This document shows, in pieces, positions 45,648 to 53,799 of a DNA stretch of 58,715 bases. The position numbers and the translations under genes are program-made. The notes under the pieces are model-generated. The model ran no database searches and was not told the DNA's origin. It was given only the letters and a program-made list of their open reading frames with translations. Where the stretch lies: contig DLIM01000006.1 of NCBI GenBank assembly GCA_002483745.1, positions 18,193-76,907 of the forward strand. Direction: 5' to 3'. This stretch comes from Caryophanales bacterium UBA7642 (lineage in GTDB: Bacteria; Bacillota_I; Bacilli_A; RFN20; CAG-288). Each line of letters begins with the position of its first letter. Within the stretch, counting starts at the first letter, position 1.

Positions 45648-46398
45648 CACGGCAATTACTGAAAAGAAAACCATTGCCTGTTTAAGCGATAAAGGCAACA
45701 AAAGAAAAAACAATGAAGATGCTGCCTATACTGCTAAAAGCCAATATGGCACTTTGCTGATTGTCGCTGATGGCATGGGCGGACATCGAAAAGGTGAGAT
45801 TGCCTCTAAATTAGTCATTGATTCTTTGGCTTTGCCTTTTGCTAGCACTAGACATCCTTTTTCGGTCTCTTCAGCTAAGAAATTCATTCATAGCTGTTTA
45901 AAGAAAGCAAATAAGAATATCTACAAGATGTCTTTGAATGTTGAATTCAAGGAAATGGGGACCACTGCAGTTGTTGCCATTAAAGCTAAGAATGGCACTT
46001 TCATCACTTCTATCGGTGATTCTCGCTGCTATACCTATTCTAAGAAAGATGGCCTAGTTTTAAGAACTACCGATCAGACTTATGTCGAACTGCTTTTTGA
46101 AGCCGGCAAGATTGCTAAAGGCGATATCAAGACTCATCCTCAGAGAAACCTTTTAGTTAATGCTATCGGAATCAATCAGGATCTCAGTTCAATTGAGGAA
46201 TCCTCTATTTCTAATTCCGACTATGATTCTTTGCTTCTTTGCTCTGATGGCTTATACAATATGGTTAGTGAAGAAAGTGTTATTGCGACTTTGTCTAACA
46301 TTAAGCTATCAGTTGATGAGAAGGCTAAGGAATTAATCAAGAAAGCACTAGCTGGCGGTGGCAGTGACAATGTCGCTGTGGCCGTTTTGGAGAATTAA
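45634..46398 (+). CDS. prpC: PP2C-type Ser/Thr phosphatase
   Basis: Removes phosphate from proteins phosphorylated by the partner kinase. PPM motifs in order: SDKGNKRKNNED, VADGMGGHRKGEIAS, GDSRCY, LCSDGLYNMV and GGGSDNVAV, with the metal-binding Asp residues present. 254 residues. It is followed after 5 bases by the kinase, the conserved phosphatase-kinase pair of Firmicutes. Confidence 0.93.
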   Translation: MQKNSTAITEKKTIACLSDKGNKRKNNEDAAYTAKSQYGTLLIVADGMGGHRKGEIASKLVIDSLALPFASTRHPFSVSSAKKFIHSCLKKANKNIYKMSLNVEFKEMGTTAVVAIKAKNGTFITSIGDSRCYTYSKKDGLVLRTTDQTYVELLFEAGKIAKGDIKTHPQRNLLVNAIGINQDLSSIEESSISNSDYDSLLLCSDGLYNMVSEESVIATLSNIKLSVDEKAKELIKKALAGGGSDNVAVAVLEN

Positions 46399-46403
46399 TC
46401 AAC

Positions 46404-47393
46404 ATGGATGATGAATTAAAAAGAAACAATGAAGTAATCGATGATCGCTACAAGATCATTAACACCTTAGGAGAGGGCGGAATGGCCGTTGTCTATAAGG
46501 CCCATGATTTAATCACTGACAAGGATGTTGCTATCAAGATGATGAAGCCGGAGACGGCAGCCAACAAGACTAACTTCTCCCGTTTTGAAAGAGAAGCGCG
46601 AGCAGCAGCCTCTTTGAATCAGCAGAATATCGTCAAGGTTGTTAATGTCGGCTCTTATCAAGGGCTTCCCTACATGGTCAATGAATTCATCAATGGCCAG
46701 ACTTTAAGACAGGTTTTGGATGTTAGAGGCAAGTTCTCATTCCTTGAAGCCTGCGATATCATGTATCAGCTTTGCTCTGCTGTCATGTATGCTCACCAGC
46801 ATGGAGTCATTCATCGTGATATCAAGCCCCAGAATATTTATCTGACTAATGATGGAACTATCAAATTAGGTGATTTTGGTATTGCTACTTTTCAGAATGC
46901 CAGTCACGTCACTCGCTCAGAGGTTGTTATTGGATCGGTTCATTATATGGCTCCGGAAATCTCTCAAGGAAATCCGGCTAGTGAAAGAAGCGATATTTAT
47001 TCAATGGGTATTACTTTCTTTGAACTGATTACTGGAAGAGTTCCTTTTGATTCTGATAGTCCGGTAACGGTGGCTTTGATGCATATCAATGAAAAGTTCC
47101 CATCCATCAAGAAATACAATCCTAAGACTCCCGAATCCATTGAGAAGATTATTTACAAAGCCTGTATGAAGAATCCGGTTGACCGTTATTTCTCCGCTGA
47201 AGAAATGCGTAAGGATATTGAGAAGATCCTTAAGAATCCGACCATGCTTCAGGAGAAGAGCGGCTTCTTCTATAATCTGTTCCATCCGCATTCGCCGGAT
47301 AATGAGGCTAAGAGAATTGAAAAGTCTCAGAAGAAAGCCTTATTAAGGGCCGCTAAAGCCGCCAAGAAAGAAAAAAAGCAGGATGAAAGATAA
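46404..47393 (+). CDS. prkC: PrkC-type Ser/Thr kinase without membrane or PASTA domains
   Basis: Hanks-type kinase: glycine loop GEGGMAVV, Lys45, catalytic HRDIKPQN with Asp139, DFG at 157-159, and MAPE. PrkC proteins usually continue through a membrane helix to extracellular PASTA repeats and reach 600-700 residues. This one stops at 329 with a short Lys/Ala-rich tail, no hydrophobic helix and no PASTA repeat. The stop is not followed by leftover coding sequence, because rsgA starts within its last codons (11-base overlap). It is therefore a cytoplasmic form. Confidence 0.9.
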   Translation: MDDELKRNNEVIDDRYKIINTLGEGGMAVVYKAHDLITDKDVAIKMMKPETAANKTNFSRFEREARAAASLNQQNIVKVVNVGSYQGLPYMVNEFINGQTLRQVLDVRGKFSFLEACDIMYQLCSAVMYAHQHGVIHRDIKPQNIYLTNDGTIKLGDFGIATFQNASHVTRSEVVIGSVHYMAPEISQGNPASERSDIYSMGITFFELITGRVPFDSDSPVTVALMHINEKFPSIKKYNPKTPESIEKIIYKACMKNPVDRYFSAEEMRKDIEKILKNPTMLQEKSGFFYNLFHPHSPDNEAKRIEKSQKKALLRAAKAAKKEKKQDER

Positions 47394-48282
47394 TTCCTAT
47401 CTGGTTTTGTCTTCAACCTCTTCAGGATATCAGCTTTACTCTTTTTTAGATCAATCCATTTCCCTTCACAGAAATCGTGGCAAGGCAAACTATGACGGGG
47501 AGAAGATCCTTATCGGTGATGAGGTTCTTCTTGATGATGAAGGAATGATTTATAAGGTCTTAGAGAGACATAACTTGTTAAAAAGGCCGAGACTTGCTAA
47601 CGCTGACGAAGTCTTGGTTTTGGTTTCGGCTAAGGAACCAGAGTTTTCTTCCTATCTTTTAGATAAGTTCTTATCATTGATAAACTTTAGTTCCATTAAA
47701 GCCTCAATTGTTATTACTAAAACTGATCTGCTCACTAAAAGAGAACTGCTTTCTTTAAAGAAACGTCTTTCTTATTATTCAGCGCTTCGCTATCAGGTCT
47801 TCTTCCTTGACTGCCATGACAAGATTAGATTTGATTATCCGGCCTTCTTAGAATTTATTAAGAACAAGAAGGTTGCTTTTGTTGGTCAGACTGGTGTTGG
47901 CAAATCAACTCTCATTAATTTAATTGATCCGGAATTCAACAGGAGAGTGGATAGCCTTGATGTTACTAAGGGCCGAGGAAGACATACCACTAAGGAAGTT
48001 ATCTTGCTTCCTTCTAAGGTAGGTTTCATCTTCGATACTCCCGGCTTTTCTAATTTGCAACTTCTAGAAATGAAGCCTTTGGATTTAGCTACTTTCTTCC
48101 CTGGGTTTGAATCCCATTTCGGTGAATGCAAATTCAAGGATTGTCTTCATTTAGAAGGCACTAAAGGGTGTAGTATCCTTGAAAATATCAAAGAGGGTAA
48201 ACTTTCTAGTGACTCCTATAAGAATTACGTTAAAATATATGAAGAAGTTAAAACTAATGATGTATGGAAAAAGAAACTCTGA
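47383..48282 (+). CDS. rsgA: Ribosome biogenesis GTPase RsgA
   Basis: Circularly permuted GTPase that helps mature the 30S subunit. Order: N-terminal OB-fold, TKTDL (G4), GQTGVGKST (G1), RGRHTT (G2), DTPGF (G3), then a zinc-binding knuckle CKFKDCLH...GC. 299 residues. It overlaps prkC by 11 bases and rpe by 19. RsgA is a known PrkC substrate in other Firmicutes, consistent with the linkage. Confidence 0.94.
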   Translation: MKDNSYLVLSSTSSGYQLYSFLDQSISLHRNRGKANYDGEKILIGDEVLLDDEGMIYKVLERHNLLKRPRLANADEVLVLVSAKEPEFSSYLLDKFLSLINFSSIKASIVITKTDLLTKRELLSLKKRLSYYSALRYQVFFLDCHDKIRFDYPAFLEFIKNKKVAFVGQTGVGKSTLINLIDPEFNRRVDSLDVTKGRGRHTTKEVILLPSKVGFIFDTPGFSNLQLLEMKPLDLATFFPGFESHFGECKFKDCLHLEGTKGCSILENIKEGKLSSDSYKNYVKIYEEVKTNDVWKKKL

Positions 48283-48947
48283 TTAGACCCTCTCTTCTCT
48301 CTGCTGATTTCACTAATCTCAACAAAGACTTGAGGACACTTATCGCTTTAAAGATTACCCATTGTCACTTTGATGTGATGGATGGAACTTTTGTCGATAA
48401 CATTTCTTTTGGTGAGCCTCTCTTTAAGTCTGTTAATGACAGATACGGAAAGAAGATTACTTTTGATGTTCATCTAATGACTCTCTCTCCTTTAAGGCAG
48501 GCTAAACAGTTTGCCCTTTTAGGAGCTAAAGAAATTTCTTTTCATTATGAAGCCATGCATAATCACTTTAATCAGGTCAAAAGACTGAAGAAACAGTTCC
48601 CTAATGTAAAATTCGGATTAGCTGTTTCTCCCGAAACTGATATTTCCTTTGTCTTAGGATTAACTAATTTATTTGATTATTTTTTGATCATGTCAGTGAT
48701 TCCCGGGAAAGGCGGACAAAGCTTCATTCCTGGTTCGGAACTGAAAGTTAAGAGATTAGCAGAAGTCAGGAAAATGAATAATCTTCATTTTGAAATCGGA
48801 GTCGATGGTGGCTTAAATGACATCACCGGTCCCTTATGCTATCAAAATGGAGCCGACTTTCTCGTGATGGGAAGCTACTTTTTTAAAGCTCCTGACCGGG
48901 CTTTAGCTTTAGAAAAGGTTCATAAGAACCTTGCTTTAGGGAGATAG
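48264..48947 (+). CDS. rpe: Ribulose-phosphate 3-epimerase
   Basis: Interconverts ribulose-5-phosphate and xylulose-5-phosphate; the latter is the substrate of the phosphoketolase encoded 7 kb downstream. TIM barrel with PSLLSADF, HFDVMDGTFV, FDVHLM, MSVIPGKGGQ (usually M-V-PGFGGQ) and GVDGGLN. 227 residues. It lies in its usual place after rsgA. Confidence 0.93.
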   Translation: MEKETLIRPSLLSADFTNLNKDLRTLIALKITHCHFDVMDGTFVDNISFGEPLFKSVNDRYGKKITFDVHLMTLSPLRQAKQFALLGAKEISFHYEAMHNHFNQVKRLKKQFPNVKFGLAVSPETDISFVLGLTNLFDYFLIMSVIPGKGGQSFIPGSELKVKRLAEVRKMNNLHFEIGVDGGLNDITGPLCYQNGADFLVMGSYFFKAPDRALALEKVHKNLALGR

Positions 48948-48950
48948 AAC

Positions 48951-49631
48951 ATGAAAGCTACAGTTATGTCATCAATTTTTTTAGTTATTGCTATGGCATC
49001 ATTCTTTTTATATACTGCCATACTTGTTTATTGCAATTCTGTATTGGAGAAGAAAGACCGTTGTTCTTTCTTGAACTCCTATCCTTATCAGTTCTATTCA
49101 AACTATAAACCCTCGGCTAGAATTGCCCTTTATGTGATTCTTGGTATCAATGTGCTTTCTTTAGCAGTTGGTGAGTCTTTCTTCTTGGTTTCCTTAAAAT
49201 CCACTTATGCGATGATTCTGGCAGTGGCTTTCCCTTTAGCTATTATTTGTCTTGGCATATCGAATATCCTTCCTTTAAACCAATACAAAGCTCATATTGC
49301 TTTGGCCTCGGTCAGTTTTTTTTCTTTTGCTTTTGCTTCAATCCTGTTTAGTTTTATTACGGTTATTGCTTCTGGTCTTCTTGATCCGCTTTCTATTTCT
49401 CTTCCAATCACAATTGTTATTGGTGTCTTTGGATTTTTAGGATTCTTAAGTATGTTCAATTCCAAACTTTTTAGCTGGTTTAAGATGGATAAAGCTGAAG
49501 AGAATGGCAAAGTCATTTATGTCAAACCTAAGGTTAATTGGTTTGCTTTTTATGAATGGATCTTCTTTGTTATGGAGAATCTCACTGGAATTATCTTCTT
49601 TATTAATATTATGGTTACTGGCACTTATTAG
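48951..49631 (+). CDS. Multi-pass membrane protein of unknown function
   Basis: 226 residues with about six predicted membrane helices, a short charged loop near 170-195, and no recognisable transporter or enzyme motif. It starts 3 bases after rpe and ends before the rpmB terminator. It occupies the place where thiamine-related or unknown genes sit in relatives. No function assigned. Confidence 0.75.
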   Translation: MKATVMSSIFLVIAMASFFLYTAILVYCNSVLEKKDRCSFLNSYPYQFYSNYKPSARIALYVILGINVLSLAVGESFFLVSLKSTYAMILAVAFPLAIICLGISNILPLNQYKAHIALASVSFFSFAFASILFSFITVIASGLLDPLSISLPITIVIGVFGFLGFLSMFNSKLFSWFKMDKAEENGKVIYVKPKVNWFAFYEWIFFVMENLTGIIFFINIMVTGTY

Positions 49632-49660
49632 ATTTGTTACATTTAGTCAGCCTAGAACAC

Positions 49661-49688
49661 AAAAAAGCGGTCCGGTGAAGGACCGCTT
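49661..49688 (-). terminator. Intrinsic terminator after rpmB
   Basis: AAGCGGTCC/GGACCGCTT, a 9-bp stem with a 6-base loop. On the minus strand it is followed by a T run. It may also slow plus-strand transcription from the rpe side. Confidence 0.82.
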
Positions 49689-49710
49689 AATAAATAAAAG
49701 AAGGAAAAGA

Positions 49711-50031
49711 CTACTTAGCTTCAGCAGCTTTAGTAGCTTCGGCCTTAACTTCAGTTTTGGCATCAGCCTTAACTTCAGTCTTGACTTCCGGTTTAACTTC
49801 AGCTTTGACTTCAGTCTTAGCAGCTTCCGGTTTAACAGAAGTGGCTTTGGCATTCTTTCTCAAAGTACGTAAAGCAGAAGTAGAAACTCTAACTCTCTGT
49901 TTCTTGCCATTGATAACAATGGTAGTAGTCTGAAGATTGACATTCCATCTACGACGGGTATGTCTCATTGAATGAGAAACATTGTTGCCAGTCATCGGGC
50001 CTTTTCCAGTAATAGGGCACTTTCTTGACAT
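49711..50031 (-). CDS. rpmB: 50S ribosomal protein L28 with repetitive Lys/Glu/Ala tail
   Basis: Residues 1-62 are a complete L28: MSRKCPITGKGPMTGNNVSH, HTRRRWNVNLQ and the basic RVSTSALRTLRK helix. L28 is normally about 62 residues. Here a further 44 residues follow, made of imperfect KTEVKAEVKPEV-type repeats, with a repetitive DNA stretch at about 49715-49835. The facing orientation beside the rsgA-rpe block is the usual Firmicutes arrangement. AGGAGG lies 9 bases before the ATG. Confidence 0.93.
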   Translation of the reverse strand: MSRKCPITGKGPMTGNNVSHSMRHTRRRWNVNLQTTTIVINGKKQRVRVSTSALRTLRKNAKATSVKPEAAKTEVKAEVKPEVKTEVKADAKTEVKAEATKAAEAK

Positions 50032-50103
50032 ATAGCTAATCCTCCTAGGTTTTTAATCCAAAGTGTTATTAAAAAACGTGCTTATAAAGGATAACATAAA
50101 CAT

Positions 50104-50131
50104 ATAATATATTCAATAAAAACTTTGGCAA
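50104..50131 (-). promoter_or_regulatory. Promoter for rpmB
   Basis: On the minus strand TTGCCA (50126-50131), 16 bases, TATTAT (50104-50109), about 70 bases before the rpmB ATG. The -35 overlaps a perfect 14-bp palindrome. Confidence 0.55.
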
Positions 50132-50142
50132 AACTAGTTTTG
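50129..50142. promoter_or_regulatory. 14-bp palindrome, possible operator
   Basis: CAAAACTAGTTTTG is a perfect palindrome overlapping the rpmB -35 in the divergent rpmB/adhE spacer. Its regulator is unknown. Confidence 0.4.
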
Positions 50143-50189
50143 TTTAAGAATTGCATAGTAAGCATATAAAAAATGCGTGTTTCTTCTCA

Positions 50190-50243
50190 AAATGAGCAAA
50201 ATATATGCAAATGAGCAAAAAATATGGTTGAAATGTGCACAAA
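50190..50243 (+). repeat. Direct repeats upstream of the adhE promoter
   Basis: Two 18-base copies (50190-50207 and 50209-50226) differ at one base and share AAATGAGCAAA. A third, weaker copy with AAATGTGCAC begins at 50231. They end just before the predicted -35 of adhE, where an activator or redox regulator could bind. Confidence 0.5.
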
Positions 50244-50247
50244 TCTA

Positions 50248-50276
50248 TTTACTAAGGTGCGCGAAACGCTTATACT
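50248..50276 (+). promoter_or_regulatory. Promoter for adhE
   Basis: TTTACT (50248-50253), 17 bases, TATACT (50271-50276), 33 bases before the adhE ATG, with TAGGAGGA as ribosome site. Confidence 0.6.
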
Positions 50277-50309
50277 TATTAAAGTTGTGATAGGAGGAAA
50301 TAAACTATC

Positions 50310-52949
50310 ATGGAAGAAGAACAAAAATTGAAAGCCAGCGAGGAACTCGCTCAGCTTATCAATCGTGTCAGAAAAGCCGAAGAGATCTACTCTACTTATT
50401 CTCAGGAACAGGTAGATAAGATTTTCCGTGCTGCCGCTATTGCTGCCAACAAGGCCCGTATTCCTCTAGCTAAGGAAGCTGTGGCTGAAACCGGTATGGG
50501 TGTTATCGAAGATAAGGTTATTAAGAATCATTTTGCCTCTGAATATATTTACAACACTTATCGTGATACCAAAACCTGTGGCGTTGTTGAAGAAGAAGAT
50601 GATATGGGATATGAGAGAATTGCTGAACCGTTAGGAGTCTTAGCCGGTATTGTCCCTTGCACCAATCCCACTTCTACCGCTATCTTTAAGTCACTCATTG
50701 CCTTAAAGACCCGTAATGGTATTATTTTCTCACCTCATCCCCGTGCTAAAAACTGCACTATTCATGCTGCTCAGATTGTCTTAGACGCCGCTGTTGAAGC
50801 TGGTGCCCCTAAAGACATTATTGCTTGGATTTCCGAACCTTCTATTGAAGGCTCCAATCAGTTGATGAAGTCCTGTGACTGCATCTTAGCTACTGGTGGT
50901 CCGGGCATGGTTACTGCTGCTTATTCTTCAGGCAAACCGGCTATTGGTGTTGGACCTGGAAATGCTCCCTGCATCATTGATACCACTGCTGATATCAAGA
51001 TGGCTGTCAGCTCAATCATCCATTCCAAGACTTTTGATAATGGCATGATCTGTGCTAGTGAAAACTCAATTATTGCTGTTAAGGATGTCTATGATGCTGT
51101 TAAGGCTGAATTTATCTATAGAGGCTGCTACTTCTTAAATGCTGAAGAATTAAACAAGGTCAGAAAGACTGTTATCATTAATGGTTCTTCTAACGCTAAG
51201 GTTGTTGGAAAGTCTGCTGCTACCATTGCTTCTATGGCTGGTTTTACTGTTCCCGAAGAAACTAAGATTCTGATCGGTGAAGTTTCCAAGACTGATAAGA
51301 GCGAAGAGTTTGCTCATGAAAAGCTTTGCCCTGTTCTAGCTTTATATCAGGCTGAGGACTTTGAAGATGCCATTACTAAGGCTGACCGTCTTGTCAGAGA
51401 TGGTGGATTTGGCCATACTGCTGACTTATATGCCGATGAAGTCTTAGCTAAGGATCATATTGATGAATTTGCCAATAAGATGAAAACTTGCCGTATCCTT
51501 ATTAATACCCCTTCGTCTTTGGGCGGTATTGGTGATATCTACAACTTTAAGATTAAGCCTAGTATGACTTTAGGCTGTGGCTCTTGGGGTGGAAACTCTG
51601 TTAGTGAGAACGTTACCGTTAAGCAGCTTCTTAACCTTAAGACAGTTGCTAAAAGGAGAGAAAATATGCTTTGGTTCAGAACTCCGTCGAAGGTCTTCTT
51701 CAAGAATGGCTGCTTAAGCAAGGCTCTTGAAGAATTAAAGACTGTCTATAACCGTAAGAGAGTTTTAGTGGTCACTGATAAATTCCTATATCAGTCTGGT
51801 ATGTCTAAGAAGGTTACTGATGTTCTTGATAATCTTGGTATTCAGACTGAAGTTTTCTCTGATGTTGCTCCTGATCCGACTTTAGCCTGTGCTCAGGAAG
51901 GCGCCAAACTCTGTGCTTCCTATCTTCCTGATGCCATCATCGCTTTAGGCGGCGGCTCTCCTATGGATGCTGCTAAGATTATGTGGGTTTTATATGAGAA
52001 TCCGAATGCCGACTTCTCTGATATGGCTATGGATTTCATGGATATTAGAAAGAAGATTGTCACTTTCCCGCAAATGGGATCTAAGGCCATGCTTGTCTGT
52101 GTTCCTACTACTGCTGGAACTGGTTCTGAAGTCACTCCTTTTGCTATTATCACTGATCAGAGAGATGGCACTAAGTATCCTATTACCGATTATGAATTAA
52201 TGCCTAATATGGCTATTATTGACTCTGATTTAATGAGAAACATCCCTAAAGGACTTACTCGTGCATCTGGTATTGATGCTTTAACTCACTGCATGGAAGC
52301 CTATGCTTCTACTTATGCTTCCGTCTTTACTGATGGTATTGCAAAGGAAGGAATCAAGGAAATCTTTGAGTGGCTACCTAGAGCTTACAAGAATTTAGGC
52401 AATGATCCTGAAGCCAGAGAGCATATGGCTCATGCTGCTACTTTAGGCGGTATGGCTTTTGCTAATGCCTTCTTAGGTATTGACCATTCTTTAGGTCATA
52501 AGTTAGGTGCTTACCATCATCTTCCTCATGGTGTCTGTGTTTCTCTTCTCTTACAGGAAGTCATGAAGTTCAATGCTGGAGAAGTCCCGACTAAGATGGG
52601 GACCTTCCCTCAGTATAAGTATCCTAATACTTTAAGAAGATACTGCGAGATTGCTGAGATGCTTGGCATTACTGGCAAGAACAATCAAGATAAATTCAAT
52701 AAGCTTATCAAGAAGATTGATTCTTTACAGAGAGAAATCGAACTTCCGATGACTATTAAGGAAGCTGGCATCGATGAAACTAAGTTCTTAGCCTCTCTTG
52801 ATGAGATGTCTGAAGCTGCCTTTAATGACCAGTGCACTGGTACAAACCCTCGTTATCCACTCATCTCTGAAGTGAAAACTATCTATCTTAAGGCATATTA
52901 CGGCGAAACTGAGTATAATAAGAAGTATACAAAGTCTTTAAAGAAGTAA
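50310..52949 (+). CDS. adhE: Bifunctional acetaldehyde-CoA/alcohol dehydrogenase
   Basis: Reduces acetyl-CoA to acetaldehyde and then ethanol, re-oxidising NADH. The N-terminal aldehyde dehydrogenase part has catalytic Cys248 in FDNGMICASE. The C-terminal iron-type alcohol dehydrogenase part has GGGSPMDAAK (cofactor loop) and iron-binding His in DHSLGHKLGAYHHLPHG. 879 residues is normal for full-length AdhE, which forms spirosomes in other bacteria. Together with phosphoketolase it suggests acetyl-phosphate/ethanol fermentation. Confidence 0.96.
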   Translation: MEEEQKLKASEELAQLINRVRKAEEIYSTYSQEQVDKIFRAAAIAANKARIPLAKEAVAETGMGVIEDKVIKNHFASEYIYNTYRDTKTCGVVEEEDDMGYERIAEPLGVLAGIVPCTNPTSTAIFKSLIALKTRNGIIFSPHPRAKNCTIHAAQIVLDAAVEAGAPKDIIAWISEPSIEGSNQLMKSCDCILATGGPGMVTAAYSSGKPAIGVGPGNAPCIIDTTADIKMAVSSIIHSKTFDNGMICASENSIIAVKDVYDAVKAEFIYRGCYFLNAEELNKVRKTVIINGSSNAKVVGKSAATIASMAGFTVPEETKILIGEVSKTDKSEEFAHEKLCPVLALYQAEDFEDAITKADRLVRDGGFGHTADLYADEVLAKDHIDEFANKMKTCRILINTPSSLGGIGDIYNFKIKPSMTLGCGSWGGNSVSENVTVKQLLNLKTVAKRRENMLWFRTPSKVFFKNGCLSKALEELKTVYNRKRVLVVTDKFLYQSGMSKKVTDVLDNLGIQTEVFSDVAPDPTLACAQEGAKLCASYLPDAIIALGGGSPMDAAKIMWVLYENPNADFSDMAMDFMDIRKKIVTFPQMGSKAMLVCVPTTAGTGSEVTPFAIITDQRDGTKYPITDYELMPNMAIIDSDLMRNIPKGLTRASGIDALTHCMEAYASTYASVFTDGIAKEGIKEIFEWLPRAYKNLGNDPEAREHMAHAATLGGMAFANAFLGIDHSLGHKLGAYHHLPHGVCVSLLLQEVMKFNAGEVPTKMGTFPQYKYPNTLRRYCEIAEMLGITGKNNQDKFNKLIKKIDSLQREIELPMTIKEAGIDETKFLASLDEMSEAAFNDQCTGTNPRYPLISEVKTIYLKAYYGETEYNKKYTKSLKK

Positions 52950-52967
52950 GCATAAGGAGGCTATAAC

Positions 52968-53735
52968 ATGGTTACTGAGAAAGATTTAGGACAACTGGTC
53001 CTGACTAGACACAACAAAAAGATCTACTCTAAAGATGGCATCATTACTAAAGTCTTTGATTCCAAATTCTATCAGGCTAGTGATGTTCTAAAAGAAGCTA
53101 TGAATCAGGAATATGCTGTTGAAAGCTCCTTACCTGCTCCGCATGTTGATTCTGTCTTCATGGTTGGAAAGAATTGGGCTATCTCCTCAGATGAGATTAA
53201 GGGTAAAACCTTAGCCAAAATGATGGAAGAAGATCCTGCCAACAAGAAGAAGTATATCGATAAGTTAGTTCAGATTCAGATTTCAATTCTTTCTCATTTA
53301 AGCGATAACCTTAAGCTTCCTAAGCTCAAGGATAAGCTTAACAATTACATCACCGATTCCGGTCTTGATGCTACCACTAGATATGATCTCCACGTCAGAC
53401 TTGAGAAGATGCCAAACCATTACAAGTTCTGCCATGGCGATTTAACTCCTCAGAATATTATTTTTGAAGGCGATAAAGCTTATGTCCTTGATTGGGCCCA
53501 TGCTACTCGTGGCAATGCTTCCGCCGATGCCGCTATGACTTACTTAATGTTCACCCTCGAAGGCGATGATAAGGGCGCTAGCATGTATCTTAAGGATTTC
53601 TGCAAGAAGTCTGACACTAGACCCGAATATGTTCAGTCTTGGATTTCCGTGGTCTCAGCCACTAAGCTTTGCACCATCTCTGATCCTAAGCAGCGTGAAC
53701 TGCTGATGAGAAACATCAACGTCGTTGAATACTAA
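52968..53735 (+). CDS. APH/choline-kinase-like phosphotransferase
   Basis: 255 residues with the kinase-like catalytic loop HGDLTPQNI (about 156-164) and the metal-binding VLDWAHA (about 173-179), typical of the aminoglycoside phosphotransferase/choline kinase fold. The N-terminal lobe is short. The substrate is not evident: possibilities are a small sugar, an amino alcohol, or an unknown metabolite. It follows adhE by 18 bases with AAGGAGG, so it is probably cotranscribed with it. Confidence 0.75.
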   Translation: MVTEKDLGQLVLTRHNKKIYSKDGIITKVFDSKFYQASDVLKEAMNQEYAVESSLPAPHVDSVFMVGKNWAISSDEIKGKTLAKMMEEDPANKKKYIDKLVQIQISILSHLSDNLKLPKLKDKLNNYITDSGLDATTRYDLHVRLEKMPNHYKFCHGDLTPQNIIFEGDKAYVLDWAHATRGNASADAAMTYLMFTLEGDDKGASMYLKDFCKKSDTRPEYVQSWISVVSATKLCTISDPKQRELLMRNINVVEY

Positions 53736-53748
53736 ACAATAATAAAAG

Positions 53749-53785
53749 AGGGGCTGACCAAATAAGGTCAGCCCCTTTTATTTAC
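53749..53785 (+). terminator. Intrinsic terminator after the adhE operon
   Basis: AGGGGCTGACC/GGTCAGCCCCT, an 11-bp stem with a 6-base loop and TTTATTT after it. A weaker T-rich run on the other strand could also stop the opposing lipoprotein gene. Confidence 0.9.
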
Positions 53786-53799
53786 TTAAAAGTTGGGAG

